Shown piece after piece: positions 38,468 to 46,947 of a DNA stretch of 64,000 nucleotides. The notes under the pieces were generated by a model. It did no database searches, was not told the origin of the DNA, and saw only the letters and a list, made by a program, of their open reading frames with translations. The DNA is from Phaeovulum sp. (GTDB taxonomy: Bacteria; Pseudomonadota; Alphaproteobacteria; Rhodobacterales; Rhodobacteraceae): positions 43,066-107,065 of the forward strand of contig NZ_JAUXPI010000009.1 in the NCBI RefSeq assembly GCF_030684035.1, in the 5' to 3' direction. Position numbers and translations under genes: made by a program. The stretch's first letter is position 1; the number at the start of each line of letters is the position of its first letter.

Positions 38468-40660
38468 TCAGGCCGCCTTCGCCGCGGTGAACCGGCCGTA
38501 GAAGTTTTGCCCCTTCGCCGCCATCTCGCGCAAAAGCGCGGGGGCGGCAAAGCGCGCGCCATGCGCCGCCTCCAGCCCTTCGCAAATTTCCACCGCACGC
38601 GGCGCGCCGATGATGTCGAGCCAGGCGAAAGGCCCGCCCGACCAAGGCGCAAAGCCCCAGCCGAGAATTGCCCCCACATCGCCCTCGCGAATGTCGGTCA
38701 GCACGCCTTCCTCCAGCGCCCTTACCGCCTCCAGCACCTGCGCGAACAAAAGCCGGTGCAGCACCTCGCCCAGCGCGGGCTGCTCGGTCGCCTCGGGATA
38801 ACGCGCGGCCAGCCCCTCCCACAGCCCGGCGCGCTTGCCCGCCGGGTCATAGGCATAAAAACCGGCATTGGCTTTCTTGCCCAACCGGCCCTCGTCTGCC
38901 ATCCAGAACAAGACCTCATCAACCGCGCCATCGGGGTAGTCCGCTCCCATCGCCGCCTTGGTCGCCTTGGCTATTTTCACGCCAAGATCGATCGAGGTTT
39001 CATCGACCAGTTGCAGCGGCCCAAGCGGCATGCCCACCAGTTTTGCCGCATTCTCGATCAGCACCGGGTTCACCCCCTCGGCAACCATCCGGATGCCCTC
39101 ATTGATGTAGGGAATGATGCAGCGGTTGGCGTAGAAGAAGCGCGCATCATTGACCACGATCGGCGTCTTGCGGATCTGGCGCACGAAATCGAGCGCCTTT
39201 GCCACCGCGACATCGCCAGTTTGCTTGCCGCGAATGATCTCCACCAGCGCCATCTTGTCCACCGGGCTGAAGAAATGGATGCCGATGAACTGCTCTGGCC
39301 GCATGCTCGCCTTGGCGAGGTGCGAAATCGGCAGGGTCGAGGTGTTGGTGGCAAATACCGCAGAACTGGGTATCACCGCCTCGGCCTTGGCGGTTACCCC
39401 CGCCTTCACGCCGACATCTTCGAACACCGCCTCGACGACCAGATCGCAGCCTTCCAGCACCGCGTAATCGGTGGTCGCGGTGATCCGGCCCAGCACGTCG
39501 GCCTTCTTTTCCGCGCTGAGCTTGCGCCGCTGCACGGCCTTCTCAAGAAGTGCCTCGGAATAGCCCTTGCCCTTGTCGGCGGCCTCTTGCGAGGCATCGA
39601 TCAGCACCACTGAAATGCCCGCCTGCGCCGCCACATAGGCAATCCCCGCGCCCATCATGCCAGCACCCAGCACGCCCAGCTTCTGCACGCTCTGGTCAGG
39701 CACCCTGGGCCGGTTCGCGCCCTTTTCCAGCGCCTCCTTGTTGATGAAAAGCGAGCGGATCATCGCGCCCGACGAGGGGTTCATCATCACATTGGTGAAC
39801 CAGCGCGCCTCGATCTTCAGCGCAGTGTCAAAGGGCACCAGCGCGCCTTCGTAAACTGCCGCAAGCAGTGCCTTGGCGGCCGGGTAAACCCCCATGGTCT
39901 TGCCATGCACCATCGCGCTTGCGCCGACAAAGGTCATGAAGCCTGCCGGGTGATAGGGCGCGCCGCCCGGCATCTTGTATCCCTTGGCATCCCAGGGCTT
40001 GACCAGATCGGCATCGGTGGCGCTCAACACCCAGGCCCTGGCTGCCGCCACCGGGTCGGCCACCACCTCGTCGATGATCCCCGCCGCCTTCGCCGCCTTC
40101 GGATCGCTCAGCTTGCCTTCCAGCAGGAAAGGGGCCGCCGCCATTGCGCCAAGCTTGCGCGAAAGCCGCGTGGTGCCGCCCGCGCCGGGGAATATCCCGA
40201 CCATGATTTCGGGCAGGCCGATCTTCGCCTTCGGGTTGTCGGCGGCAAAGATGCGGTGGCATGCCAGCGGCAGTTCCAGACCAATTCCAAGCGCGGTGCC
40301 GGGCAGGGCGGCGGCAATCGGCTTGCCGCCTTTCAGCGTTTTCGGGTCCATTCCCGCCCGTTCGATCTTGCGCAGGATGCCGTGCATTGCCATCACGCCT
40401 TCAAAAAGGCCCCGCGCAGGCTCCGCCCCGGCATCGTCCTTCATCTTGGCGATCACGTTGAGGTCCATCCCGCCGGCAAAATCCTTCTTGCCCGAGGTGA
40501 TGACCACGCCCTTCACGCCTGCATCGGCCAAAGCCTGATCGACAAAGCCGCTCAGTTCGGCAAACCCCGCAAGGCTCATCACGTTCATCGACTTGCCGGG
40601 CACATCCCAGGTGATGGTGGCAACGCCGTCGGTGCCGACGGCATAGGTGAAATCGGTCAT
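38468..40660 (-). CDS. fadJ: fatty-acid oxidation multifunctional protein (enoyl-CoA hydratase / 3-hydroxyacyl-CoA dehydrogenase)
   Basis: 730 residues from ATG 40660 (AGGAGAACAGG upstream). Residues ~1-290 are a crotonase domain with both catalytic glutamates in GLELPLACH and LPEIMVGIFPGAGGTTRL. Residues ~310-495 are the NAD domain (GVLGAGMMGAGIAYVAAQAG), and two C-terminal 3HCDH domains follow (PLQLVDETSIDLG). It performs hydration and NAD-dependent oxidation steps of beta-oxidation and would complex with the thiolase encoded two genes upstream. It overlaps the cupin gene by 4 bases. fadB versus fadJ naming is by resemblance only. Confidence 0.92.
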   Translation of the reverse strand: MTDFTYAVGTDGVATITWDVPGKSMNVMSLAGFAELSGFVDQALADAGVKGVVITSGKKDFAGGMDLNVIAKMKDDAGAEPARGLFEGVMAMHGILRKIERAGMDPKTLKGGKPIAAALPGTALGIGLELPLACHRIFAADNPKAKIGLPEIMVGIFPGAGGTTRLSRKLGAMAAAPFLLEGKLSDPKAAKAAGIIDEVVADPVAAARAWVLSATDADLVKPWDAKGYKMPGGAPYHPAGFMTFVGASAMVHGKTMGVYPAAKALLAAVYEGALVPFDTALKIEARWFTNVMMNPSSGAMIRSLFINKEALEKGANRPRVPDQSVQKLGVLGAGMMGAGIAYVAAQAGISVVLIDASQEAADKGKGYSEALLEKAVQRRKLSAEKKADVLGRITATTDYAVLEGCDLVVEAVFEDVGVKAGVTAKAEAVIPSSAVFATNTSTLPISHLAKASMRPEQFIGIHFFSPVDKMALVEIIRGKQTGDVAVAKALDFVRQIRKTPIVVNDARFFYANRCIIPYINEGIRMVAEGVNPVLIENAAKLVGMPLGPLQLVDETSIDLGVKIAKATKAAMGADYPDGAVDEVLFWMADEGRLGKKANAGFYAYDPAGKRAGLWEGLAARYPEATEQPALGEVLHRLLFAQVLEAVRALEEGVLTDIREGDVGAILGWGFAPWSGGPFAWLDIIGAPRAVEICEGLEAAHGARFAAPALLREMAAKGQNFYGRFTAAKAA

Positions 40661-41154
40661 TCCTGTTCTCCTTTCGGGGCGAGGTCGCGCGGCCCGGACC
40701 AGTCGCTGCCGTCGTGATAGGTGAAACGGGGCTTGCCACCCGCCTTGTGTATCATCATGTCGACGTCGCCGTAGGTGGCGACTTCTTCGGGGTGGCTGGT
40801 GCCGACCACGAGGAAGCTGGCCGGGCTGGATGAGCGGTTTTCGAACCGGTGCGCATTGACCACGCCCGCCTTCCATGCCGCGCAATCGCCAACCCGCATG
40901 AGGGTTTCGCTCCCCTCCTCGACCAGCACCAGTTCGCCGGTCAAGACAATGGCGAATTCGTCTTCCTTCAGGTGCCAGTGGCGCAGCGATGCGGGCGCGC
41001 CGGGTTCAAGGTAAACGATATTCACCCCGAACTGGGTAAGCCCGGCCAACTGGCCCAAGCGGCGCGACGACCTTCCCGCCATCTGGCTGGCATAAGGCTC
41101 AGGATAGACCGAGCCGGTGAGCAGTTTTGCGCTGTCGATGTCAAGCCTGGGCAT
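40657..41154 (-). CDS. cupin-domain protein
   Basis: 165 residues from ATG 41154, overlapping the thiolase stop (TGATG). One cupin_2 barrel: LRHWHLKEDEFAIVLTGELVLVEEG (metal-binding His/Glu set) and CAAWKAGVVNAHRFENRSS (second cupin motif). It could be a small enzyme or a metal or ligand sensor. Its conserved-looking slot between fadA and fadJ with overlaps on both sides implies tight co-expression with beta-oxidation. Confidence 0.85.
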   Translation of the reverse strand: MPRLDIDSAKLLTGSVYPEPYASQMAGRSSRRLGQLAGLTQFGVNIVYLEPGAPASLRHWHLKEDEFAIVLTGELVLVEEGSETLMRVGDCAAWKAGVVNAHRFENRSSSPASFLVVGTSHPEEVATYGDVDMMIHKAGGKPRFTYHDGSDWSGPRDLAPKGEQE

Positions 41155-42365
41155 CACAGCCTCTCGATGATGGTCGCGACACCCATGCCCGAGGCGATGC
41201 AAAGCGTGGCAAGGCCAAGCCCCTTGCCGGTCCGCTCCAATTCATCAAGCAGCGTACCGATGATCATCGCGCCGGTGGCCCCAAGCGGGTGCCCCATGGC
41301 AATCGCGCCGCCGTTGACGTTGACGCGGTCGGGCGAAACGTCGAACGCCTGCATGAAGCGCAGCACGACCGAGGCAAAGGCCTCGTTGACCTCGAAAAGA
41401 TCAATGTCACCAATCTTCATGCCGCTGTCGCGCAGGATCTTTTCGGTCACCGGCACCGGGCCGGTCAGCATGATCGTGGGATCGGTGCCGATCTTGGCGT
41501 TGGCACGGATGCGGGCGCGGGGTTTCAGGCCCCAGGCCTTGCCGAATTCGGCATTGCCGACAAGGATCGCCGAAGCACCATCGACGATGCCAGAGGAGTT
41601 GCCCGCGTGGTGCACATGGTTGATCGTTGCAAGATGCGGGTATTTCATCATCGCCACCTTGTCGAAGCCCGGCATCACCTCGCCCATGTCCTTGAAGGCT
41701 GGCTTCAAGGCGGCAAGGGTTTCCATCGTGGTTTCGGGGCGGATGTATTCGTCGCGCGCCAGGATCACCACGCCGTTCTGATCGACGACCGGCACGATCG
41801 AGCGGGCAAAGCGCCCCTCTTTCCAGGCAAGCGCGGCGCGGCGCTGGCTTTCCACCGCCAGCCCGTCGACATCCTTGCGCGAAAACCCGTATTCGGTGGC
41901 GATCACATCCGCCGAAATCCCTTGCGGCACGAAGTAGGTTTTCATCGCCAGCGTCGGGTCGGCTGCAATCGCCGCGCCATCGCTGCCCATCGCAACGCGG
42001 CTCATCATTTCGACCCCGCCGGCAATATAGCCCTGCCCGGCACCGCCCCGCACCTGATTGGCGGCAAGGTTCACCGCCTCGATCGCCGAAGCGCAGAAAC
42101 GGTTGATCGAAAGGCCGGGGATGCTCTCGTCAAGCTCGGAAAGCAGCACCGCCGAGCGCGCAAGGCAGCCGCCCTGCTCGCCCACCGGCGTCACGTTGCC
42201 CCAGATCACATCCTCGACCGCATGGCCCGCAAGCCCGTTACGCGCCTTGACGGCGTTCAGGAGCCGCGCCGAAAGCGCGACCGAGCTGACCTCGTGCAGC
42301 GCGCCATCGGGGCGGCCCTTGCCACGCGGGGTGCGGACGGCATCATAGATATAGGCTTCGGTCAT
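41154..42365 (-). CDS. fadA: acetyl-CoA C-acyltransferase (thiolase)
   Basis: 403 residues from ATG 42365; the preceding ATG at 42368 lies within the ribosome-site spacing. It cleaves 3-ketoacyl-CoA with CoA. Catalytic Cys in INRFCASAIEAVN (~90), His in AMGHPLGATGA, and the second Cys in the C-terminal TLCIASGMGVATII; here the usual GGG after the cysteine reads ASG. Middle gene of the GST-thiolase-cupin-fadJ run. Acts with the multifunctional protein as the trifunctional complex. Confidence 0.93.
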   Translation of the reverse strand: MTEAYIYDAVRTPRGKGRPDGALHEVSSVALSARLLNAVKARNGLAGHAVEDVIWGNVTPVGEQGGCLARSAVLLSELDESIPGLSINRFCASAIEAVNLAANQVRGGAGQGYIAGGVEMMSRVAMGSDGAAIAADPTLAMKTYFVPQGISADVIATEYGFSRKDVDGLAVESQRRAALAWKEGRFARSIVPVVDQNGVVILARDEYIRPETTMETLAALKPAFKDMGEVMPGFDKVAMMKYPHLATINHVHHAGNSSGIVDGASAILVGNAEFGKAWGLKPRARIRANAKIGTDPTIMLTGPVPVTEKILRDSGMKIGDIDLFEVNEAFASVVLRFMQAFDVSPDRVNVNGGAIAMGHPLGATGAMIIGTLLDELERTGKGLGLATLCIASGMGVATIIERL

Positions 42366-42375
42366 CATCTCCTCC

Positions 42376-43011
42376 TCAGGCCCGGTCGGCGGGGCTGCCG
42401 GGCATCAAATCGTAGGGGCTTTTCCAGCCGGGCAGGGCTTCGATGCGCCCCAGCCAGCGGTCGATATTGGGCCAGTCGGCACGCACGAAGCCAAAGGGCT
42501 CGGGGTAAAAGAGGTAGCCGCAACAGGCGGTATCGGCGATGGTCGGGCCCGAGCCCACGATCCAGGTATGATTGGCAAGGTGGCCCTCCAGCACCTGATA
42601 GGCCGCCTTGAGCCGCCCTTGCAGCCAGGCGATCACTTCAGGCTGGCGCTTGGCTTCGGGCAGGAAGTTCATCATGAAGCGCACGGAGCCCGCCTGCGAC
42701 GACAGCTTGTGATTATCCCAGAGCACCCAGCGCAGCACCTCGCGCCGCTCGGCCGCCGACTTGCCGCAAAGCTTCGAGGTTTTCGAGGACACATAATCCT
42801 GAATGATCCCCGATTGCGTCAGCACCACATCGCCATCGATCAGCACCGGCACCTCGCCCATTTCATTGAGCGCTCGGTATTGCGGGCTGCGGGTTTCGCC
42901 GTGGAAGAAATCGACGAACACCGGCTCCCATTCGAAATCGGCAAGCTGCATGGTCAGCGCTGCCTTGTAGGCATTGCCGGATTCGCCAAAGCAGTAGAGT
43001 TTCGCGGTCAT
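42376..43011 (-). CDS. glutathione S-transferase-like protein
   Basis: 211 residues. Thioredoxin-fold N-terminus (KLYCFGESGNAYKAALTMQLA; NEMGEVPVLIDGDVVLTQSGII with the GSH-binding cis-Pro and Ser) and an all-helical C-terminus (GSGPTIADTACCGYLF). Located 10 bases before the thiolase, so it belongs to the beta-oxidation operon; a role in detoxification or in a particular acyl substrate is possible. Upstream are a hairpin and an unusual inverted-repeat segment. Confidence 0.9.
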   Translation of the reverse strand: MTAKLYCFGESGNAYKAALTMQLADFEWEPVFVDFFHGETRSPQYRALNEMGEVPVLIDGDVVLTQSGIIQDYVSSKTSKLCGKSAAERREVLRWVLWDNHKLSSQAGSVRFMMNFLPEAKRQPEVIAWLQGRLKAAYQVLEGHLANHTWIVGSGPTIADTACCGYLFYPEPFGFVRADWPNIDRWLGRIEALPGWKSPYDLMPGSPADRA

Positions 43012-43038
43012 CGTCCGATCCTTTCGGCTGTCGCAAGG

Positions 43039-43059
43039 GCGGGGGTTTCACACCCCCGC
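43039..43059. terminator. GC-rich hairpin upstream of GST gene
   Basis: GCGGGGGT (43039-43046) and ACCCCCGC (43052-43059) form a perfect 8-bp stem with loop TTCAC. A second small dyad (CCCCCGTGGGG, 43061-43071) follows directly. It could attenuate transcription from the acyl-CoA dehydrogenase side into the GST-thiolase genes or terminate a plus-strand transcript. Confidence 0.45.
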
Positions 43060-43068
43060 GCCCCCGTG

Positions 43069-43260
43069 GGGTATTTGGGCGTTGAAGACAAACGATTTGT
43101 TAACCATGCCTCGTCAATATCGGTCTTGCGGTACAGGCTGGGGAGCCGATGACCGCCGTTGGAGACGACACACCGCCACCCGTGGCAAGCACCCGAGAGG
43201 ATTGGGACGACAGGGGTGGTGGTGTTTTCCACCGCGCATGTCTTCAACGTCCAAATACCC
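43069..43260. repeat. 192-bp segment bounded by 22-bp inverted repeats
   Basis: The 22 bases at 43069-43090 (starts GGGTATTTGG, ends GAAGACA) reappear as the reverse complement at 43239-43260 with one mismatch. The ~148 bases between contain a TTAACCAT half-site (43100-43107) and no convincing gene. This arrangement is that of a small MITE-like element or of two copies of an intergenic repeat in opposite orientation. It separates the small helix-protein gene from the GST-thiolase-fadJ genes. Confidence 0.65.
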
Positions 43261-43275
43261 ATGCGCGCTATCCCC

Positions 43276-43488
43276 TTATGCCTTGCGGTCCGAGAGTTCG
43301 GCCTGAAACAGTTTCAGCCGCACCGCGAGGTTTTCCTTGTGGACCACCGAGCCGAAATTCTCGAACAAGAACACCAGTGCCTCGTCGGTGCTCAGGCCGG
43401 CATCCTCGGCAAGCCGGCAGAGCGCCCGGTAGGCGTCGTTGGTAAGGGCCACCGGAAAACGGCGGGTCAGGCGCAGGCGTTTGGGCAT
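43276..43488 (-). CDS. small conserved protein, ribbon-helix-helix-like
   Basis: 70 residues: basic N-terminus (MPKRLRLTRRFPVALTNDAYRAL) that reads like a ribbon-helix-helix strand plus first helix, then AEDAGLSTDEALVFLFENF and an EENL-like helix. I recall similar short proteins next to acyl-CoA dehydrogenase genes in Rhodobacteraceae but no function. It lies 48 bases downstream of the dehydrogenase on the same strand. It may be a DNA-binding regulator of the operon (inference). Confidence 0.65.
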   Translation of the reverse strand: MPKRLRLTRRFPVALTNDAYRALCRLAEDAGLSTDEALVFLFENFGSVVHKENLAVRLKLFQAELSDRKA

Positions 43489-43536
43489 CGGTTCTCCCTT
43501 CCGGTCAAGGCGGCAGCCATGGGCCAGGCGGCAAGG

Positions 43537-45315
43537 TTAGAACGCATCCGGCCCGAGCGCCATCACCGGATCGGCGCCGGTGAAGATACGCGCGAGATGC
43601 AGGCTCGTGGAGGGCAGTTGCCGCGCCATGTAGAAGCGCCCGGTCGCGAGCTTTGCCTCGTAAAAACCCGCATCCGCAGCACCCGCAGCCAGCGCCGCCT
43701 GCGCGGCCCTGGCCATCCGCGCCCACATCAGCCCAAGGCAGACATGGCCAAAGAGGTGCATGAAGTCATACGAACCCGCCAGCGCCGCGTTGGGGTTTTT
43801 CAGCCCCGCTTCCGCAAAGAACATCGCGGCGGCCTGCAAGTCCTTCGAAGCTGTCTTCAGCGGGTCGAGAAACTGCGCCTTCAACGCGGCGTCGCCTTCG
43901 TTTTCCTTGATGAACGCCTTCACCAGATCGAAGAAGGCCATCGCGTGCTTGCCGCCATCCTGACCGATCTTGCGGCCCACGAGGTCAAGCGCCTGCACAC
44001 CGTTGGCACCCTCGTAGATCATCGCAATACGCGCATCGCGGACAAACTGGCTGGCACCGGTTTCCTCGATATAGCCGTGCCCGCCAAACACCTGCTGTGC
44101 GTTCACCGCCGCCTCGAAACCCTTGTCGGTCTGGAAGCCCTTGAGCACCGGGATCATCAGGCTCACCAGCCCTTCGGCGGCCTCATCGCCTAGTCGGTGG
44201 CTGCGGTCGATCAACTCGGCCGCCCAATAGGTGAACGCCCGCGCCCCTTCGATGAAGCTTTTCTGCTCCATCAGGTTGCGGCGGATGTCGGGGTGCACGA
44301 TCAGCGGGTCGGCCGGGCCGGAGGGGTTTTCAACCCCGGTCACGGCGCGGCCCTGCAGGCGGTCCCTGGCATAGGCGAGCGCGTTCTGGTAGGCGGCCTC
44401 AGCCACCGCATAGCCTTGCAGCCCCACCCCCAGCCGGGCCTCGTTCATCATCGTGAACATGGCGCGCATGCCCTTGTGCAGATCGCCGATGAGAAAGCCG
44501 GTGGCACCGTCAAAGTTCATCACGCAGGTCGAATTGCCGTGAATCCCCATCTTTTCCTCAAGCTTGCCGCAGGCAACAGCGTTGCGCGCGCCAGGCGCGC
44601 CATCGGCATTCAGCAGAAACTTCGGCACGATGAAAAGCGAGATGCCCTTGGTGCCCTCGCCGCCGCCCGGAGCCTTGGCCAGCACCAGATGGATGATGTT
44701 TTCCGCCAGGTCGTGTTCGCCCGCCGAGATGAAGATTTTCTGCCCGCTGATCCGGTAGCTGCCATCGGCCTGCGGTTCGGCCTTGGTGCGCATCAGCCCG
44801 AGGTCGGTGCCGCAATGCGGCTCGGTCAGGTTCATCGTGCCGGTCCATTCAAGGCTCAGCATCTTCGGCACATAGGCGGCCTTCTGTTCGGCGGTGCCGT
44901 GGGTGAGGATTGCGCCGATCGCGCCATGTGTCAGGCCCTGATACATGTTGAAGGCCATGTTGCCGGAGACGAAGAATTCGCCCACGGCGGTTCCGACGAG
45001 GTAGGGCAGGCCTTGGCCGCCGTATTCCTCGGGCAGATCAAGGCCGTTCCAGCCACCCTCCTTGACCGCCTCGAAAGCCGCCTTGAAGCCTTTCGGGGTG
45101 CGCACCACGCCATTTTCGAGGTGGCAGCCCTCGGTATCGCCCACCGCATTCAGCGGTGCCAGAATTTCCGAGGCAACCTTGCCCGCGGCATCGAGCACCG
45201 CGTCGGTAAATTCGCGGTCAAGGTCGGCGTAACCCGGTATCCCCGAATTCGCGATATCCAGCACCTCGTGCAGCACGAATTGCGCATCTTTGGCGGGGGC
45301 GGTGTAGGTGGGCAT
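43537..45315 (-). CDS. acyl-CoA dehydrogenase (large, DmdC-type family)
   Basis: 592 residues from ATG 45315 ([17 protein letters not shown]). Longer than the ~380-aa classical enzymes: an N-terminal extension, the FAD core ([33 protein letters not shown]), [18 protein letters not shown] late in the core and a C-terminal helical domain of ~110 residues. This architecture is shared by medium/long-chain dehydrogenases and by methylmercaptopropionyl-CoA dehydrogenases (DmdC); sequence alone does not separate them. It lies 25 bases downstream of a MerR regulator, likely cotranscribed. Confidence 0.9.
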   Translation of the reverse strand: MPTYTAPAKDAQFVLHEVLDIANSGIPGYADLDREFTDAVLDAAGKVASEILAPLNAVGDTEGCHLENGVVRTPKGFKAAFEAVKEGGWNGLDLPEEYGGQGLPYLVGTAVGEFFVSGNMAFNMYQGLTHGAIGAILTHGTAEQKAAYVPKMLSLEWTGTMNLTEPHCGTDLGLMRTKAEPQADGSYRISGQKIFISAGEHDLAENIIHLVLAKAPGGGEGTKGISLFIVPKFLLNADGAPGARNAVACGKLEEKMGIHGNSTCVMNFDGATGFLIGDLHKGMRAMFTMMNEARLGVGLQGYAVAEAAYQNALAYARDRLQGRAVTGVENPSGPADPLIVHPDIRRNLMEQKSFIEGARAFTYWAAELIDRSHRLGDEAAEGLVSLMIPVLKGFQTDKGFEAAVNAQQVFGGHGYIEETGASQFVRDARIAMIYEGANGVQALDLVGRKIGQDGGKHAMAFFDLVKAFIKENEGDAALKAQFLDPLKTASKDLQAAAMFFAEAGLKNPNAALAGSYDFMHLFGHVCLGLMWARMARAAQAALAAGAADAGFYEAKLATGRFYMARQLPSTSLHLARIFTGADPVMALGPDAF

Positions 45316-45340
45316 GTCTCTCTCCCTGACAGGCTTTGGT

Positions 45341-45739
45341 TCAGGCTTTGGGCTGGCTGGCACCGGCTTTCGCCAGCGTCTCTTCCCCCGTGCTGATCTG
45401 TTGACTCAGTTCTTCGATTGCCGTTTCAAGTTCCTGGTGCTGGCGACGCATTTCTTCCAGGCGTTCGCGCGCAACGGCCAGAGTGCGCACCATCTGGGTG
45501 CGCTGCTGGTCGCCGATGTGGTAGAGGTCAAGCAATTGGCGGATATCCTCGAGGCTGAAGCCAAACCGCTTGCCGCGCAGGATCAGCTTCAGCCGCGCCC
45601 TGTCGCGCCGGGTAAAAAGCCGCTTCTGCCCCTTGCGGACCGGAAACAGCAGTTCTTTCGATTCGTAAAACCGCAGCGTGCGCGGCGTCACCTCGTAGGC
45701 GTCGCACATTTCGCGGATCGTCATCATCTCGTCGGTCAT
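45341..45739 (-). CDS. MerR-family transcriptional regulator
   Basis: 132 residues from ATG 45739. N-terminal wHTH ([32 protein letters not shown]) and a C-terminal coiled-coil (residues ~85-120, [27 protein letters not shown]). No cysteines suited to metal sensing, so a metabolite-responsive type is likely. It heads the operon with the acyl-CoA dehydrogenase. ACGT-containing palindromes lie upstream (45766-45846). Confidence 0.9.
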   Translation of the reverse strand: MTDEMMTIREMCDAYEVTPRTLRFYESKELLFPVRKGQKRLFTRRDRARLKLILRGKRFGFSLEDIRQLLDLYHIGDQQRTQMVRTLAVARERLEEMRRQHQELETAIEELSQQISTGEETLAKAGASQPKA

Positions 45740-45765
45740 CGTCCCGCCCCGCCACTCGCATGTCG

Positions 45766-45846
45766 TTACGTCATGCAACCAATGTGGAACCGTGGCGAAA
45801 GGATGCAAGAAAAGTTGACGTGCGCGTAAGCGTAACGTGACGTCAC
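45766..45846. promoter_or_regulatory. ACGT-rich palindromes upstream of merR-acyl-CoA dehydrogenase operon
   Basis: Between the two merR genes: TTACGTCA (45766-45773), TTGACGT (45815-45821) facing ACGTCA (45840-45845), and the perfect 10-bp palindrome GTGACGTCAC (45837-45846). MerR regulators of branched-chain/fatty-acid catabolism (LiuR type) use ACGT-rich dyads, so these are candidate autoregulatory operators. Confidence 0.45.
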
Positions 45847-45874
45847 CGCCCCGTCTGACGCTGGGTCGCGCCGG

Positions 45875-46243
45875 TCAGTCTTGAAGCGAGGCGGCGGTTT
45901 CGTCGCGCAGCAGGCGCAGGTCGGCGATGGTGCGGGCAACCTCGGCCATCTGCGCCTCCAGCGCCTGCAATTGCCTGTCGGCCATCACCACCCAGGCCTG
46001 ATACTGCTCGCGTGTGCCCTTCTGGTCATAAAGCAGCAGCCATTGGCGGATTTCCTCCAGCCCGAAGCCAAAGCGCCGCCCGCGCAGGATAAGCTTCATC
46101 CGCGCTACTTCGCGCGGGCCGTAAAAGCGGGCGCGGCCCTCTTTTTGCGGGCTGAGCAATTCGATGTATTCGTAATAGCGCAGCGTGCGCGGTGTCACCT
46201 CGAACCGCGTGCACATCTCCTTGAAGCCGAGCAGATCCGACAT
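45875..46243 (-). CDS. MerR-family transcriptional regulator
   Basis: 122 residues. w[33 protein letters not shown] and a C-terminal helix for dimerisation. It clearly resembles the next downstream regulator (shared RGRRFGF/LEEIRQ and RGKRFGF/LEDIRQ segments), so the pair probably arose by duplication. It lies 135 bases upstream of the second merR in the same direction. Target genes are probably the acyl-CoA dehydrogenase region. Confidence 0.9.
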   Translation of the reverse strand: MSDLLGFKEMCTRFEVTPRTLRYYEYIELLSPQKEGRARFYGPREVARMKLILRGRRFGFGLEEIRQWLLLYDQKGTREQYQAWVVMADRQLQALEAQMAEVARTIADLRLLRDETAASLQD

Positions 46244-46296
46244 TCTGGCCTCCCTCCCGCAGCATGACGCTAGCGGCTTGGCCTGCGTTTCTCAAC

Positions 46297-46769
46297 TCAG
46301 TTCATGAAGCCGGGCGCGAGGAAGTGAAAGCCGTAGCCAAGCAAAAGCGCCGGAATGGCCGAAAGCAGCGTTGCCTGCACTGCGGCGCGGGGGGCAAGCG
46401 CCAGCGCCCACCGGTGTACGAGGCCGTGACCATCACCGCGCCCGCACAGTCCGGCAACATTCCCAGAAACGCCGCTACCGGCACCTGCAACACCCGCCGC
46501 CCCTCAAGCGCGCGCCCGAACGACAGATTGAAGCCCCGCTCCGCGCCATAGGCGAGTGCCAGCGTTGCGGCAACAAAGACCGCGACCCTGACATAGGCAT
46601 CGGCCAGCGTGCTGCGTACCATCGCGCCAAGCTGTCCCGGCCAAAGCGCCAACGCGCCTATGGCCAGCACCAGCAGCAGCCGCGCCGGGCGATGTGGCAG
46701 CAGATGCCGAATTGGGGTGGCTTGCTTTGATGACCGGTCCGAGGCGAGCACGGGGGCGATGTCGGGCAT
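46297..46769 (-). pseudogene. remnant of a heavy-metal-exporter-like multi-TM permease
   Basis: From ATG 46769 the frame encodes hydrophobic segments and the motif GMLPDCAGAVMVTASYTGG (~120), typical of 10-TM putative metal exporters (ArsP_2-like, from memory). It then runs into arginine/cysteine-rich nonsense ending at 46302. The neighbouring frame over the same bases restores a credible permease tail (LAPRAAVQATLLSAIPALLLGYGF...) ending TGA at 46297-46299. A frameshift next to a run of six G/C and an apparent loss of the segment that should follow TGG mark it as broken. Half the expected family length is also missing at the N-terminus. Confidence 0.65.
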
Positions 46770-46947
46770 TTCACGAACCAATAGCTGAGTATTATTGTAA
46801 GGAATAACCGACCCGAACCTGACCACAAGCCCGCCCGCTCCGCGGCCCCTGCGGCAAAGCCGCGCGGCGGTGCCGGATTGCCCCTTGCGGGCCACCGCCA
46901 GCGCGCCAATAGTCGGGCCTGGGGCGGCGAACCGGCGAGGCGTGGCG
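46770..46947. promoter_or_regulatory. intergenic region before thioesterase genes
   Basis: 178 bases. Contains the hairpin GCGGC-AAA-GCCGC (46851-46863) and a short AT-rich tract around 46780-46805 that could hold a promoter. No gene seen. Confidence 0.35.

Noticed and set aside
43008..43262. 84-codon minus-strand ORF overlapping the GST start by ATGA
   Set aside because: The overlap looks operon-like, but the ORF consists mostly of the inverted-repeat segment and hairpin, with codon use unlike neighbours and no recognisable fold.
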